Shown here: positions 25,740 to 33,733 of the stretch, one piece after another | Numbering within the stretch: position 1 is the first letter of the stretch | How the letters are laid out: every line of letters starts with the position of its first letter | Assembly: GCF_043641075.1 (NCBI RefSeq) | Contig: NZ_JBHZRC010000001.1 | Location: forward strand, 1 to 64,000 | Direction: 5' to 3' | Source of the DNA: Bacillus_BD oryzisoli_A | GTDB lineage: Bacteria; Bacillota; Bacilli; Bacillales; Cytobacillaceae | Length of the DNA: 64,000 nucleotides | The notes under the pieces: model-generated | What the model was told of the DNA's origin: nothing | The model's input: only the letters and a program-made list of their open reading frames with translations | The model's database searches: none | Position numbers and translations under genes: made by a program

Positions 25740-25766
25740 AAGCAGGGGGACGGTTCTCCTGCTTCC
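25739..25766 (+). repeat. GACGGTTCT repeat overlapping the vmlR stop
   Basis: GAAGCAG...GACGGTTCTCCTGCTTCC. Its first G is the last base of the vmlR stop codon. Confidence 0.85.
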
Positions 25767-25963
25767 AAAAATCAAAAAACGTCAGAATAGTACATTTATA
25801 TAACAGTAAGTTGATGTGTTAACAGATATTTCACAAAGTTTTAATAGGTAATAATACTATTTTACGATAAAATATATTTATAAATTGTGAATGAATACAG
25901 GGCACCTGTGACATTTAAAAGGCAGGGGGAAATTTTAGTAAGAGAATGAGAGGTGAATACAAC

Positions 25964-26494
25964 ATGAAACGAACTCTCTTTCCATTTTTCTTATTTATTG
26001 CCATTAGTCTACTAACAGCTTGCGGCGCAAATGATGAAAAGATGGTGACAGAAAAGGAAACAACGGATATTAAGGCATTAGTGAATGATTTTACAGAGGG
26101 TAACATCCAAGATCAATCTGCTTCCATTACATCACATGAACTAATGGTCACAAACAGTGATGAAAGTCAAGAGGTCTATGATCTATCTGAAGAAGACTTC
26201 TTTGTCTCAATCGCTCCTTATATTAAGGGGACACATCCTTGACAAGCTCATAACTTGACAGGTTGTCAAGGTGAAATGGTGAAGCAGGACTTTGCTCTAC
26301 ACATAGTGGACAAAGAAGGCAACGTGATAATGGATGAAACAGTGAAATCTCAAGCTAACGGTTTTATTGACCTATGGCTGCCACGCGACAATACTTATCA
26401 CGTAACGATCACGCAAGGCGATAAGTCAGTAGAATCAGAGATTTCTACGTTCAAGGGTGACAATACTTGTATTACCACGATGCAGCTAAAGTAG
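25964..26494 (+). CDS. cueP: CueP-like copper lipoprotein with in-frame TGA (possible selenoprotein)
   Basis: Copper-binding envelope protein of the CueP family. ATG 25964 follows AGAGGTG by 8 nt. Lipoprotein signal MKRTLFPFFLFIAISLLTAC (Cys20). The frame continues to 26494 with family motifs DLSEEDFFVSIAPY, THP, HNLTGCQGE, GFIDLWLPR and NTCITTMQL, but codon 93 is TGA (26240-26242), where the family has the first of three copper-binding Cys. Spacings 8 and 68 to Cys101 and Cys169 equal those I recall for Salmonella CueP C96/C104/C172. A SECIS-like hairpin follows at once. Either codon 93 is selenocysteine or this is a nonsense pseudogene; no other damage is visible. 176 codons. Confidence 0.8.
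26254..26270 (+). promoter_or_regulatory. SECIS-like hairpin in cueP
   Basis: CTTGACA-GGT-TGTCAAG: perfect 7-bp stem with a GGU loop, whose first G lies 19 nt after the end of the TGA codon (18 nt between). Known bacterial SECIS rules ask for a short stem with G in the first loop positions, 16-37 nt after UGA. A competing 9-bp pairing CCTTGACAA/TTGTCAAGG spans the TGA itself. Confidence 0.6.
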
Positions 26495-26517
26495 AAAAGA
26501 CACCTGGATAATATAAG

Positions 26518-26556
26518 AAACAGCTCCGTTCAAGTGAACAGAGCTGTTTTTATTCT
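26518..26556. terminator. Bidirectional terminator, cueP/lipoprotein
   Basis: AAACAGCTC-GTTC stem pairs with GAAC-GAGCTGTTT (one mismatch), then TTATT. Confidence 0.85.
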
Positions 26557-26568
26557 ATTTCCATTCAA

Positions 26569-27144
26569 TTATTTTACTTTAAATTCTACCTGTGCTTTTA
26601 AGTGGTATTTATCCGGCTCAAGATTTGGATCTTTTGGTACCATAAAGTCAGCATAACCATTTACAACATAGTATCCTGTTGGAAAACCATTCTCGATAAA
26701 GTCCTTCATAAATTCAATGTATGCTTTCTTATCCTGCTCGCTATAAGCACCGCTGCCTGTATAGTTAACTCTAAGCGGTTCGTCTTTATTCAGCGTGGTA
26801 GTCACTAGAGGCTCAGGCATTGGATAAGGAATGTCAATCCCACGGATTTTTTCCTCTATTGGAAAATAAAACGGTGATGCCGCATGCTGGATAGTAATTT
26901 CCTGTTCATTACCTATATACTCCAGTTCCCCATATAATGTAACAGATTGACCATTAGGATACACCTTTTGCTCAGAAACAAGACGATAAACAAAATCCCC
27001 CTCCTTTACTTCTGCATTTGGATTTTGAACATCATATTGATCCAATTCTCCTGCCACATCCTTACTACTTTTTCCTTCTGTACCGCAGCCACTGCCAATA
27101 ACGAAAAACGCTAGAATACTAATGAATACTAACCATTTTTTCAT
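26569..27144 (-). CDS. Hypothetical lipoprotein
   Basis: 191 aa. Lipoprotein signal with lipobox IGSGC (Cys about 20), then an extracellular domain rich in beta strands (VYPNGQSVTLYGELEYIGNEQEITIQHAASPFYF, YYVVNGYADFMVP). It may adopt an immunoglobulin-like fold as in BsuPI-type proteins, but I do not recognise the family with confidence. ATG 27144 lies 6 nt after GAGGTGA. It converges on cueP with a shared terminator. Confidence 0.7.
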   Translation of the reverse strand: MKKWLVFISILAFFVIGSGCGTEGKSSKDVAGELDQYDVQNPNAEVKEGDFVYRLVSEQKVYPNGQSVTLYGELEYIGNEQEITIQHAASPFYFPIEEKIRGIDIPYPMPEPLVTTTLNKDEPLRVNYTGSGAYSEQDKKAYIEFMKDFIENGFPTGYYVVNGYADFMVPKDPNLEPDKYHLKAQVEFKVK

Positions 27145-27190
27145 AATCAATCACCTCATTCATATAGACGTAATGAAACGTGGAAAAGTT

Positions 27191-27250
27191 AGCAGGGGGA
27201 CGGTTCTTTTGCTTCTTTTATTAGGAAGCAAGAGAACCGTCCCCCTGCTT
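27191..27250. repeat. GACGGTTCT palindromic repeat, 25-bp arms
   Basis: Two inverted copies (27191-27215 and 27226-27250) with one mismatch, in the divergent gap between the lipoprotein gene and pdaC. The remaining gap to 27491 is AT-rich with no gene. Confidence 0.9.
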
Positions 27251-27491
27251 CTTGAACCAAAAGTACCTCTTTTGGATGGGTCTCTTGTTCTATATTCTTG
27301 TTGTTGAATTTTGGTTAAAATTGTTAATGGGGAGTAGGTTTGTTTGAAATGCAAAAGATTCAAAGAATGAAAATAAACCAGCTTAATATAATGATATTAT
27401 CATGCGGTTATTCTGATATAAATCGATTTACATCGAATAGGAGAAAGCATTATGTTCATTTTTATAACCGATCTGAAAGGAAATAAAAAGC

Positions 27492-28862
27492 TTGATTAGA
27501 CGTATAGGGTGGATAATTGGAACGGTCATTATTTTATCCTTGATGGTAGCGTTTGCAGGGACAGCACAGGAGGAAATCACTCGATCGCCTGTTGTTTCGA
27601 CAGAAAAAATAGAGTCAGTAACAAATCTTCCTGATTTTCAACGGAGAACAAGTACAAAAGAAACTAGTACGTATTACTATTCTGTTAGTACCATTTTCAC
27701 TACTAGCGAACCAATAAATCAGTATATTCAAATGTGGCTGGAGAAGGAGACAGACCAGTTTCTTGGATATGTTGAAGAAAATAAACAAAACAATTTTAAA
27801 GAGCATCGAGCCCAATTACATATTTCGGTAAAACTAGATACCGTAACAGATGAAATACATACTCTAACCTTTTCCATAAAAAATAAGGGAACTGATAGGC
27901 AGGATGCTACCAAAATTTTTAATCTTGATCTTACAGATAACAAGATTTTAAGTTTATCAGATGTTTTGAATGTAGATGAAAGCAATGTGGAAGGATTTCG
28001 TTCAATTTTAAAAGAACAGTCCAATACAGAAGCGGAAATCAGCCTATCTGAATGGCTGGGAGCGGCATTCGACAAGCCTGAGCAATTCAATTGGCAAATG
28101 AACCAATCATTTTTGACTCTTTATCAGGTTGAACGGGAAAACAGTAACAAAATAGAAATTCCAGTTGAATCATTGTGGCCGTATGTAACAGAGTATATCA
28201 TAAATCGCTTACAACTGACTCCACCGAAGGAAGGAGTCAAGTTACTTGATCCTGCAGAGAAGTACGTTGCGCTTACTTTTGATGATGGACCAAGTCCAGC
28301 TGTGACACCGCTGATACTTGAAATACTTAAGCAGAATGGGGCAAAGGCAACCTTTTTTATGATTGGGAACCGGGTACAAAACTATCCTGAAATTGCCAAA
28401 CAGGTAGCAAATGAAGGGCATGAGATTGGAAATCATACAGGCAGCCATCCAAATCTGACAAAATTAAGTGAGGCACAAATTTGGCAGGAAATAGTAGGAA
28501 ACAGTCAACTGATTGAAGGGGTTATTGGACGTTCACCCACCTGCTTCCGACCTCCTTATGGGGTGTACAATCCAATTGTTGAAAAAGTGGCCTTCGAACA
28601 TTATGTGCCAATTGTATTATGGTCAGTTGATTCACTCGATTGGAAAAATCGGAATCCGGAGGGAGTCAATACGCGGGTAGAGGAAACCGTTACACCTGGA
28701 TCCATCGTACTTTTACATGACATTCATCAATCAACAGCAGAGGCTTTACCTGCTTTAATGACGGGGCTACGAAATCAGGGGTACCAGTTCGTTACCATTT
28801 CTGAGCTTATTTCGTTGCAAGGGATAAGCGGTAACGGCCCATTTTATGGAGTGGCAAAATAA
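27492..28862 (+). CDS. pdaC: Peptidoglycan/polysaccharide deacetylase PdaC-like
   Basis: 456 aa. One N-terminal membrane anchor (about residues 5-23), an external DUF4163/DUF3298-type region (about 40-240), and a C-terminal NodB deacetylase domain with TFDDGPS (metal Asp), HTGSHPN (metal His pair), RPPYG and LLHDIH. The layout matches B. subtilis PdaC, which deacetylates N-acetylmuramic acid and affects lysozyme sensitivity. The start is TTG 27492 with AAAGGA upstream. Single gene. Confidence 0.9.
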   Translation: MIRRIGWIIGTVIILSLMVAFAGTAQEEITRSPVVSTEKIESVTNLPDFQRRTSTKETSTYYYSVSTIFTTSEPINQYIQMWLEKETDQFLGYVEENKQNNFKEHRAQLHISVKLDTVTDEIHTLTFSIKNKGTDRQDATKIFNLDLTDNKILSLSDVLNVDESNVEGFRSILKEQSNTEAEISLSEWLGAAFDKPEQFNWQMNQSFLTLYQVERENSNKIEIPVESLWPYVTEYIINRLQLTPPKEGVKLLDPAEKYVALTFDDGPSPAVTPLILEILKQNGAKATFFMIGNRVQNYPEIAKQVANEGHEIGNHTGSHPNLTKLSEAQIWQEIVGNSQLIEGVIGRSPTCFRPPYGVYNPIVEKVAFEHYVPIVLWSVDSLDWKNRNPEGVNTRVEETVTPGSIVLLHDIHQSTAEALPALMTGLRNQGYQFVTISELISLQGISGNGPFYGVAK

Positions 28863-28892
28863 AATAGGGCAGGGAGATAACCTGTCCTATTG
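28863..28892 (+). terminator. Weak terminator after pdaC
   Basis: AATAGG-CAGG/CCTG-CCTATT hairpin without a clear T-run. Confidence 0.4.
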
Positions 28893-28898
28893 TAGTTG

Positions 28899-28938
28899 CA
28901 AAAAATAAGCGAACAGCTGCTGCAAGCTGTTCGCTTAA
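28899..28938 (-). terminator. Terminator of the 28942 gene
   Basis: AAGCGAACAGCT/AGCTGTTCGCTT, with ATTTTTTG on the minus strand. Confidence 0.8.
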
Positions 28939-28941
28939 CTA

Positions 28942-29367
28942 TTACCAACGTAAAGCAATTAGCAGATCGCAGCAATCTCCCCCATACTTTGCGTTATCCA
29001 GGATGATCCGAATACCTGTTGGAGTAAAGGCGGTTTTAACCTTAATTGTAATGCCTGTTGATTTAATTAATTTCATTACTTTTTTTTCATCTGACACTTG
29101 GGCTGCACTCATCAAATCATGGGCAAATTGTTTGGAGTTAGCAAGCTTATTTATCAGTAATTCAGCCTGTTTAATAAGCTGCTGGAATCTGTGGACAGAT
29201 GCTTCAAGTTGTTGAGTATCAACGTTAGGATATTGTCTTTGCTGTGGAATAGAATTCCATCCTTGCATGGGTACTTGATTATGCCATGAATAATGTTGGA
29301 AACAAAAAGGCTCTGTTAAAGGCGGATTATAATAAGGAACTGCCGGATAAGAAAACTGGTAATACAA
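28942..29367 (-). CDS. Hypothetical Tyr/Pro/Gln-rich protein, possibly spore-coat
   Basis: 141 aa. N-terminal 45 residues are low in complexity and rich in Tyr, Pro, Gln and His (MYYQFSYPAVPYYNPP). A helical region (LEASVHRFQQLIKQAELLINKLA) and a beta C-terminus (GITIKVKTAFTPTGIRIILD, then GGDCCDLLIALRW) follow. The composition recalls small spore-coat proteins such as YuzC of B. subtilis, but I cannot confirm homology. GGAGGAG ribosome site. Single gene. Confidence 0.6.
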   Translation of the reverse strand: MYYQFSYPAVPYYNPPLTEPFCFQHYSWHNQVPMQGWNSIPQQRQYPNVDTQQLEASVHRFQQLIKQAELLINKLANSKQFAHDLMSAAQVSDEKKVMKLIKSTGITIKVKTAFTPTGIRIILDNAKYGGDCCDLLIALRW

Positions 29368-29618
29368 AGGAGCTCCTCCTCAAATGTATTTGGCTGTGTG
29401 AATGTGAACGACATTTACAGGTAATAAAACAGGAATACACAATACGCATCTATCCATGTAATCATTACCAAAAAAAGTGAAACAATGATATCATATGGCA
29501 ATCATTTCTAATGGTTACCATCATGCATGTGTTAATTTTGGATTCAAACGATGTTCAGTTAGGTTTCTCGAAGAAAATGAGGAAAGAGTGTTTGTTATTT
29601 TGAGAGCGATGCTACATT
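29368..29618. other. Intergenic, no gene seen
   Basis: AT-rich stretch. A 42-codon plus-strand frame at about 29493 has no ribosome site, and I do not consider it a gene. Confidence 0.4.
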
Positions 29619-29646
29619 AAAAAGAAGCAAGACAAGCTTACTTCTT
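29619..29646 (-). terminator. Terminator of the gpx2-marR operon
   Basis: AAGAAGTAAG/CTTGCTTCTT (G-U allowed) followed by TTT on the minus strand. Confidence 0.7.
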
Positions 29647-29648
29647 TG

Positions 29649-30089
29649 TTAGTTTTCATTGCGATTTTTTAATTTATTATGCAACTTTTTTAATTGCTCC
29701 ATGAGCTGTTCATATTCCCGGAGTTCAATATGACAGGATAGGATTTCTTCCTTCACTTTTTGTGTGATTTCCTGCTGTTCTTGAATGGCTTTTGGTTGTA
29801 TATAAATATACACTTTTCTTTCATCCGTTTTGGAGCGTTCTTTTCTAAGCCAGTCATTGTCGGACATTCGTGTAATCATAGGTGTTAACGTTCCAGTTCC
29901 AAGGTTTAACTTTGACCCTAATTCTTTTAATGTAACTCCGTCTTTTTCCCATAAAGCCAATAGAACTAGATATTGAGGATAGGTAAGTCCGAATGGCTGA
30001 AGGACGCTTGTATAAAGTTTATTAAATTCACTCGATGTTTCGTAGACAGCGAAACATAACTGTTTTTCTAATGATAAAAAGTTTTCCAC
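29649..30089 (-). CDS. MarR family regulator, OhrR-like
   Basis: About 146 aa winged-helix repressor (YPQYLVLLALWEKDGVTLKELGSKLNLGTGTLTPMITRM). It keeps the OhrR-type sensor Cys near the N-terminus in the context LEKQLCFAVYETS (Cys12), the residue oxidised by organic peroxides in OhrR. GTG 30089 follows AGG by 8 nt; GTG 30098 is possible. It lies downstream of a glutathione peroxidase, so it probably controls that gene. Classical ohrA is not present. Confidence 0.87.
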   Translation of the reverse strand: MENFLSLEKQLCFAVYETSSEFNKLYTSVLQPFGLTYPQYLVLLALWEKDGVTLKELGSKLNLGTGTLTPMITRMSDNDWLRKERSKTDERKVYIYIQPKAIQEQQEITQKVKEEILSCHIELREYEQLMEQLKKLHNKLKNRNEN

Positions 30090-30108
30090 AAGAATCACCT
30101 AGAGCTTC

Positions 30109-30585
30109 TTAGAATAATTTGACTAAATCCTCTTCAATTTTGGCAGGGTCTGTAGTTGGTGCATAGCGTTCCACAACCTGACCCTTAGAATCAATAAGGA
30201 ATTTCGTGAAATTCCATTTAATCTTTTTAGAAAGGACACCCTTTTTCTGTTCTTTTAAGAAGGTGAATAAGGGGTCTTCATTGTCACCATTTACATCAAT
30301 TTTTGCGAACATTGGAAAGGTTACACCATAATTCATTTGGCAAAATTGAGTGGTTTCATCAATATTATCGAATTCTTGGTTATTAAATTGGTCACAGGGA
30401 AAACCTAGAACCTCCAATCCTTGCTCCTTGTATTTATCATATACCTCTTGAAGTCCTTTAAATTGAGGAGTTAATCCGCATTTACTGGCTGTATTTACAA
30501 TAATGAGCGGTATTCCTTCAAATTCCTTTAAGGGTTTGTCCTTACCATTCGGCATTTTTACTGTAAAATCGTAGATTGAAGACAT
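30109..30585 (-). CDS. Glutathione peroxidase family protein (second copy)
   Basis: 158-aa thiol peroxidase with Cys36 (NTASKCGLTPQ), Gln66 (FPCDQFNNQ), Trp124 and Asn125 (WNFTKFLID). AGGAGG lies 7 nt before the ATG. It is first in a two-gene operon with an OhrR-like regulator 19 bp downstream, so it is probably induced by organic hydroperoxides. It lacks the ~20-residue insertion of the first copy at 9245. Confidence 0.93.
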   Translation of the reverse strand: MSSIYDFTVKMPNGKDKPLKEFEGIPLIIVNTASKCGLTPQFKGLQEVYDKYKEQGLEVLGFPCDQFNNQEFDNIDETTQFCQMNYGVTFPMFAKIDVNGDNEDPLFTFLKEQKKGVLSKKIKWNFTKFLIDSKGQVVERYAPTTDPAKIEEDLVKLF

Positions 30586-30612
30586 GATGATTCCTCCTGG
30601 GGATAAATAATT

Positions 30613-30658
30613 AGATACAATTAAATCGTTTACGATTAAATCTTACACGATTTAAATC
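30613..30658 (-). promoter_or_regulatory. OhrR-type operator region
   Basis: Palindrome AATCGT-TT-ACGATT (30624-30637) inside a series of related half-sites (TACAATTAAATC, TACGATTAAATC, CACGATTTAAATC). It resembles the TACAATT/AATTGTA operators of Bacillus OhrR and lies 30-70 bp before gpx2. Confidence 0.6.
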
Positions 30659-30683
30659 TATTTAGCAAACCATCCATAAAAAA

Positions 30684-30710
30684 GAAGCAGAAGAACCGTC
30701 CCTCTGCTTC
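30684..30710 (-). repeat. GACGGTTCT repeat, reversed, at a stop codon
   Basis: GAAGCAGAAGAACCGTCCCTCTGCTTC. It overlaps the stop codon of the minus-strand membrane protein at 30709. Confidence 0.85.
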
Positions 30711-31800
30711 AAAATGGCAATTGTTGCTGCTGTTGATGTGTTTGCTTTTGTTTCATATTTTTATAGGTGTGCATGCTGAGTAGATAGATTTCGATGAGTA
30801 TGTGTACGACGATGACAATGGGTAAGTATGTGAGTACTAGGTGTCGTAGGATTTCTATTGGCACCCAATTGTTTAAAGGCAGTTTTTCTGTGAAAAATAA
30901 AAGCATCCCGAATGTAAAAATTCTCGCCCATTGGGTAGGGGAGTATATCCATATCCCTTTTGTCCATCCATATAGTTTGATTCGCTGAACTGCCCGAATA
31001 ACTTCAATTGTTTCAACTGTAAGAAAGAGAGTGAAAGCTGTTAACCAAATGAATTCAATTATCATAGCGGCTTCAAGATGGGAAATAGTCAAGGATACTC
31101 CGGTAATCGATAGTGCGCCATGAATAATACAATTGGTATTTTTCCAGCTTTCAGTAAAATCTCCATTTTTTCTGAGACTATAATGAAGGACAATGAGTCC
31201 AAGATTTAATAGGTAAAAAATAAGACCTATAATTAGTAGAATGCTCGCGAACAATGGTGGAAAAGAGCGTCCAAATGAATGATACCCAGAAATGACAATG
31301 GATTGGGTAGCCACACATGACAGGAGCAATCCCCCGTGAATGTTATGTATATAGGAGGGAAACTTTCGGAATATAACCAAATAATTCCTTACAAGCAAAA
31401 CAATATATAAAAACCAAAAGAGCAGATTTAGAAATAAAAGGATATGCGATATGAGCTGAAACTGCTTATCCGCAAGGATAATGATTATAATGGATGTTGC
31501 TGCAATCCATGTACCGATTGAAAAACTGGCCAATGGATCTTTTATATGTGATGAAAAAAATACTCCCTGAAGCAGATCTAACATGTAATGAATAATCACC
31601 CAATAGGCTACACAGATGATGGCGTAAAAAAGAAAAGCATGTATGAAAGGACTTTCTAATTCCGTAAATATTCCCTTCAACATGATCCCCATAGCCATAA
31701 TAGGGGCACCTGCAACGGTTGAAATAGTAGGCCGATCCATTTTCACGTTAACGAAAATCGCTAATAGAAGTATGGGTACTAATAACAAAATACAAATCAT
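30709..31800 (-). CDS. TDT/SLAC1-like membrane transporter
   Basis: 363 aa with ten hydrophobic segments. Motifs such as KDPLASFSIGTWIAATSIIII and NTNCIIHGALSITGVS suggest the tellurite-resistance/dicarboxylate and SLAC1 anion channel family. The substrate could be a C4-dicarboxylate, sulfite or another anion. The C-terminus is hydrophilic with a Gln run (HQQQQQLPF). A TAGGAG site precedes the ATG. Single gene; a repeat element overlaps its stop. Confidence 0.65.
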   Translation of the reverse strand: MICILLLVPILLLAIFVNVKMDRPTISTVAGAPIMAMGIMLKGIFTELESPFIHAFLFYAIICVAYWVIIHYMLDLLQGVFFSSHIKDPLASFSIGTWIAATSIIIIILADKQFQLISHILLFLNLLFWFLYIVLLVRNYLVIFRKFPSYIHNIHGGLLLSCVATQSIVISGYHSFGRSFPPLFASILLIIGLIFYLLNLGLIVLHYSLRKNGDFTESWKNTNCIIHGALSITGVSLTISHLEAAMIIEFIWLTAFTLFLTVETIEVIRAVQRIKLYGWTKGIWIYSPTQWARIFTFGMLLFFTEKLPLNNWVPIEILRHLVLTYLPIVIVVHILIEIYLLSMHTYKNMKQKQTHQQQQQLPF

Positions 31801-32120
31801 ATTAAGCTCCTATGTTGTCAAAATAGTATTGTTTCATTAATAAATTTGAATAGCTATTCTTCCTTTATCATAATCCATTTAAATAATATTGCGAAGAAAA
31901 TTTTCACTATTTCAATATTATTAATAGTATTATATAACATTACCGTGTTTTAAAGGAGAAATCACTTCTTTCCTTTTCAATAGACGCCCATACAAAACGC
32001 AAGTGTAGGTATTGCTGCCATGGTGGTGCGATTCAAAAAACGGCAGATAAGTTATTTATCTTTTCTCAAGAAAACTAAAAATGATCAAGGCAGAAGATAA
32101 TAAATTATCGTTTGACTAAT
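31801..32120. other. Intergenic, no gene seen
   Basis: About 320 bp of AT-rich sequence between two minus-strand genes. It should hold the promoter of the transporter gene. No ORF, RNA or repeat that I can support. Confidence 0.4.
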
Positions 32121-32151
32121 AAAAAAAGCGAACAATTTTGTTCGCTTTTTT
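32121..32151 (-). terminator. Terminator of the second PadR/HAAS operon
   Basis: AAAAAAGCGAAC/GTTCGCTTTTTT hairpin, T-rich on both strands. Confidence 0.85.
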
Positions 32152-32162
32152 GTGCATAAATT

Positions 32163-33161
32163 CTATCGAATGCGAGCTTTCCGGAAACCATCAATAATTG
32201 AGAGAATCGAAAACACGACAAACATGAGAATGATACCGCCAGTCAGCCATGCAGTAAATTGCTCTGGGAGTATTGAAAAGATGTCGGCCATATACGAAAC
32301 AAACTCTTGCTGTAATAGATTGTTGTTACTGATAATGAATATAAATAAACCAGTAGCAATAATCTCGTGAGCAGTGTTCCATATGGCCATTTTTTGCGTC
32401 CACTGTCCTTTAATAAACTTGTAGAGATATAGTGCAATCTCAATTGTAATGACAGCTATTACAGCCGGCCAGTAAGAAAGAAGCACCTCTTGGTTTAAAG
32501 CAGGCATAATGAAATCAAGCCGGCCGCCACCGCCTTCATAGACACCAACTAAATGATCAGCATAAAAATATATACTTGCCCAAATCGCTGTCCATAGAAA
32601 ACCACCAAACACTTCACATTTCGTAATGGCCTTTTTCTTTGGTATATAAGGGAGGTCTTTCAAATCATCAGGGGTCCATGGTTTATAGTTTTTTGTCAAT
32701 GGTGAGTTATCATTACTTTTATCAGCTCGTTCAATGATCGCAAATGTAAGTGTTAACCAGAAAAAGACTTGCATGCCGACTTCAATTAATACCCAAATGC
32801 CTTTAGAAAAAATCGTGATAATCACATTCATAACCGCTTCCTCACCATTGTAGCTGACAAAATAAGAAGCGAACATCGAAATGAGTGCAATCGTTCCGGC
32901 AATTGGTAAAATCATTTTCAATAACGAGACATATACATCATAATATCGCGGACCAATCAGATGCATAGGCTGATCCCGATACCTGCTGGCTAACAAAACG
33001 GGACTACCTAATTTTTTAAGAACGGATTTCACATCTTCCTCCGAATAATCATCAGGTAGCATATCCTCAATAGTGGACCTCAGCTCAAGACCAATATCCT
33101 CACGATTTTTCTCCGGCAGCCGTCTTGTAACCTCATGAATATAAATCTCAATAAGATTCAT
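32163..33161 (-). CDS. HAAS-domain membrane protein (second module)
   Basis: 332 aa. N-terminal HAAS-type helices (MNLIEIYIHEVTRRLPEKNREDIGLELRSTIEDM; LKKLGSPVLLASRYRD) are followed by six or so membrane segments. It overlaps the upstream PadR gene by 14 bp and has GGGGAGG 5 nt before the ATG. Same gene pairing as the 5.6-kb module but little sequence similarity, so the two modules are probably independent systems. The function is not established. Confidence 0.8.
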   Translation of the reverse strand: MNLIEIYIHEVTRRLPEKNREDIGLELRSTIEDMLPDDYSEEDVKSVLKKLGSPVLLASRYRDQPMHLIGPRYYDVYVSLLKMILPIAGTIALISMFASYFVSYNGEEAVMNVIITIFSKGIWVLIEVGMQVFFWLTLTFAIIERADKSNDNSPLTKNYKPWTPDDLKDLPYIPKKKAITKCEVFGGFLWTAIWASIYFYADHLVGVYEGGGGRLDFIMPALNQEVLLSYWPAVIAVITIEIALYLYKFIKGQWTQKMAIWNTAHEIIATGLFIFIISNNNLLQQEFVSYMADIFSILPEQFTAWLTGGIILMFVVFSILSIIDGFRKARIR

Positions 33162-33495
33162 CGTCTTCCTCCCCTTTTAATAATCCGTACAGCTCCTTAG
33201 AATTCTTAATCCATTCCTTTTTTAGCTGTAAAAAAATCTCCAACCCATAATCACTTAACACATAATACTTTCGCGGTCTGCTTTCTGAAGTATCCCAACT
33301 GCTTGTCACCAGCTCTTGCTTTTCTAAACGGCGAAGTAATGGATATAAGGTACTTTGGTCAATTGAAATGCCTGATTGTTCTAAGAGCTGTACAAGTGAA
33401 TAGCCGTACTGGGGCGATCGTAATTGGCTAAGCACTGCTAACGTCAATGTTCCTCGCCTAAGCTCTGTTAATAATGAATTCAGTAATGTACTCAT
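33148..33495 (-). CDS. PadR family transcriptional regulator (second module)
   Basis: 115-aa winged-helix protein (LSQLRSPQYGYSLVQLLEQSGI, DQSTLYPLLRRLEKQELV, RPRKYYVLSDYGLEIF). GAGGTG ribosome site. Two direct repeats of a 17-bp motif lie just upstream and are the likely operator. It is translationally coupled to the HAAS gene. Confidence 0.9.
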   Translation of the reverse strand: MSTLLNSLLTELRRGTLTLAVLSQLRSPQYGYSLVQLLEQSGISIDQSTLYPLLRRLEKQELVTSSWDTSESRPRKYYVLSDYGLEIFLQLKKEWIKNSKELYGLLKGEEDDESY

Positions 33496-33516
33496 TCACC
33501 CACCTCATTTATTAAT

Positions 33517-33561
33517 ACTATATGACATACACTATATGGTTTATACTATGTATCATACACT
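33517..33561 (-). promoter_or_regulatory. Direct-repeat operator of second padR
   Basis: Plus-strand 17-mers ACTATATGACATACACT (33517) and ACTATGTATCATACACT (33545), 28 bp apart, with half-sites CATACACT and ATAT/ATGT as in PadR sites. Confidence 0.55.
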
Positions 33562-33733
33562 ATTGTTGTTCCAATAACAATTGAAAATCAGCAATATCCT
33601 TATATATTTAATAAATAAAAATAATATTGATAACTTGAACGATAATTGCATACTGTCTTATAATGGAATTTTTTTAATATAAACTAAATATCTTTTAATA
33701 ATGAATCTAACTGGGTAGGGAGGATATCTCTTA

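Noticed and set aside
26255..26494. A separate 79-codon gene starting at a TTG
   Set aside because: It is the in-frame second half of cueP after the TGA; the TTG is an internal Leu of HNLTGCQGE and has no ribosome site.
27122..27363. Overlapping frames on both strands
   Set aside because: They run through the palindromic repeat, which creates open frames by chance.
29493..29621. 42-codon plus-strand frame
   Set aside because: No ribosome site or recognisable protein features.
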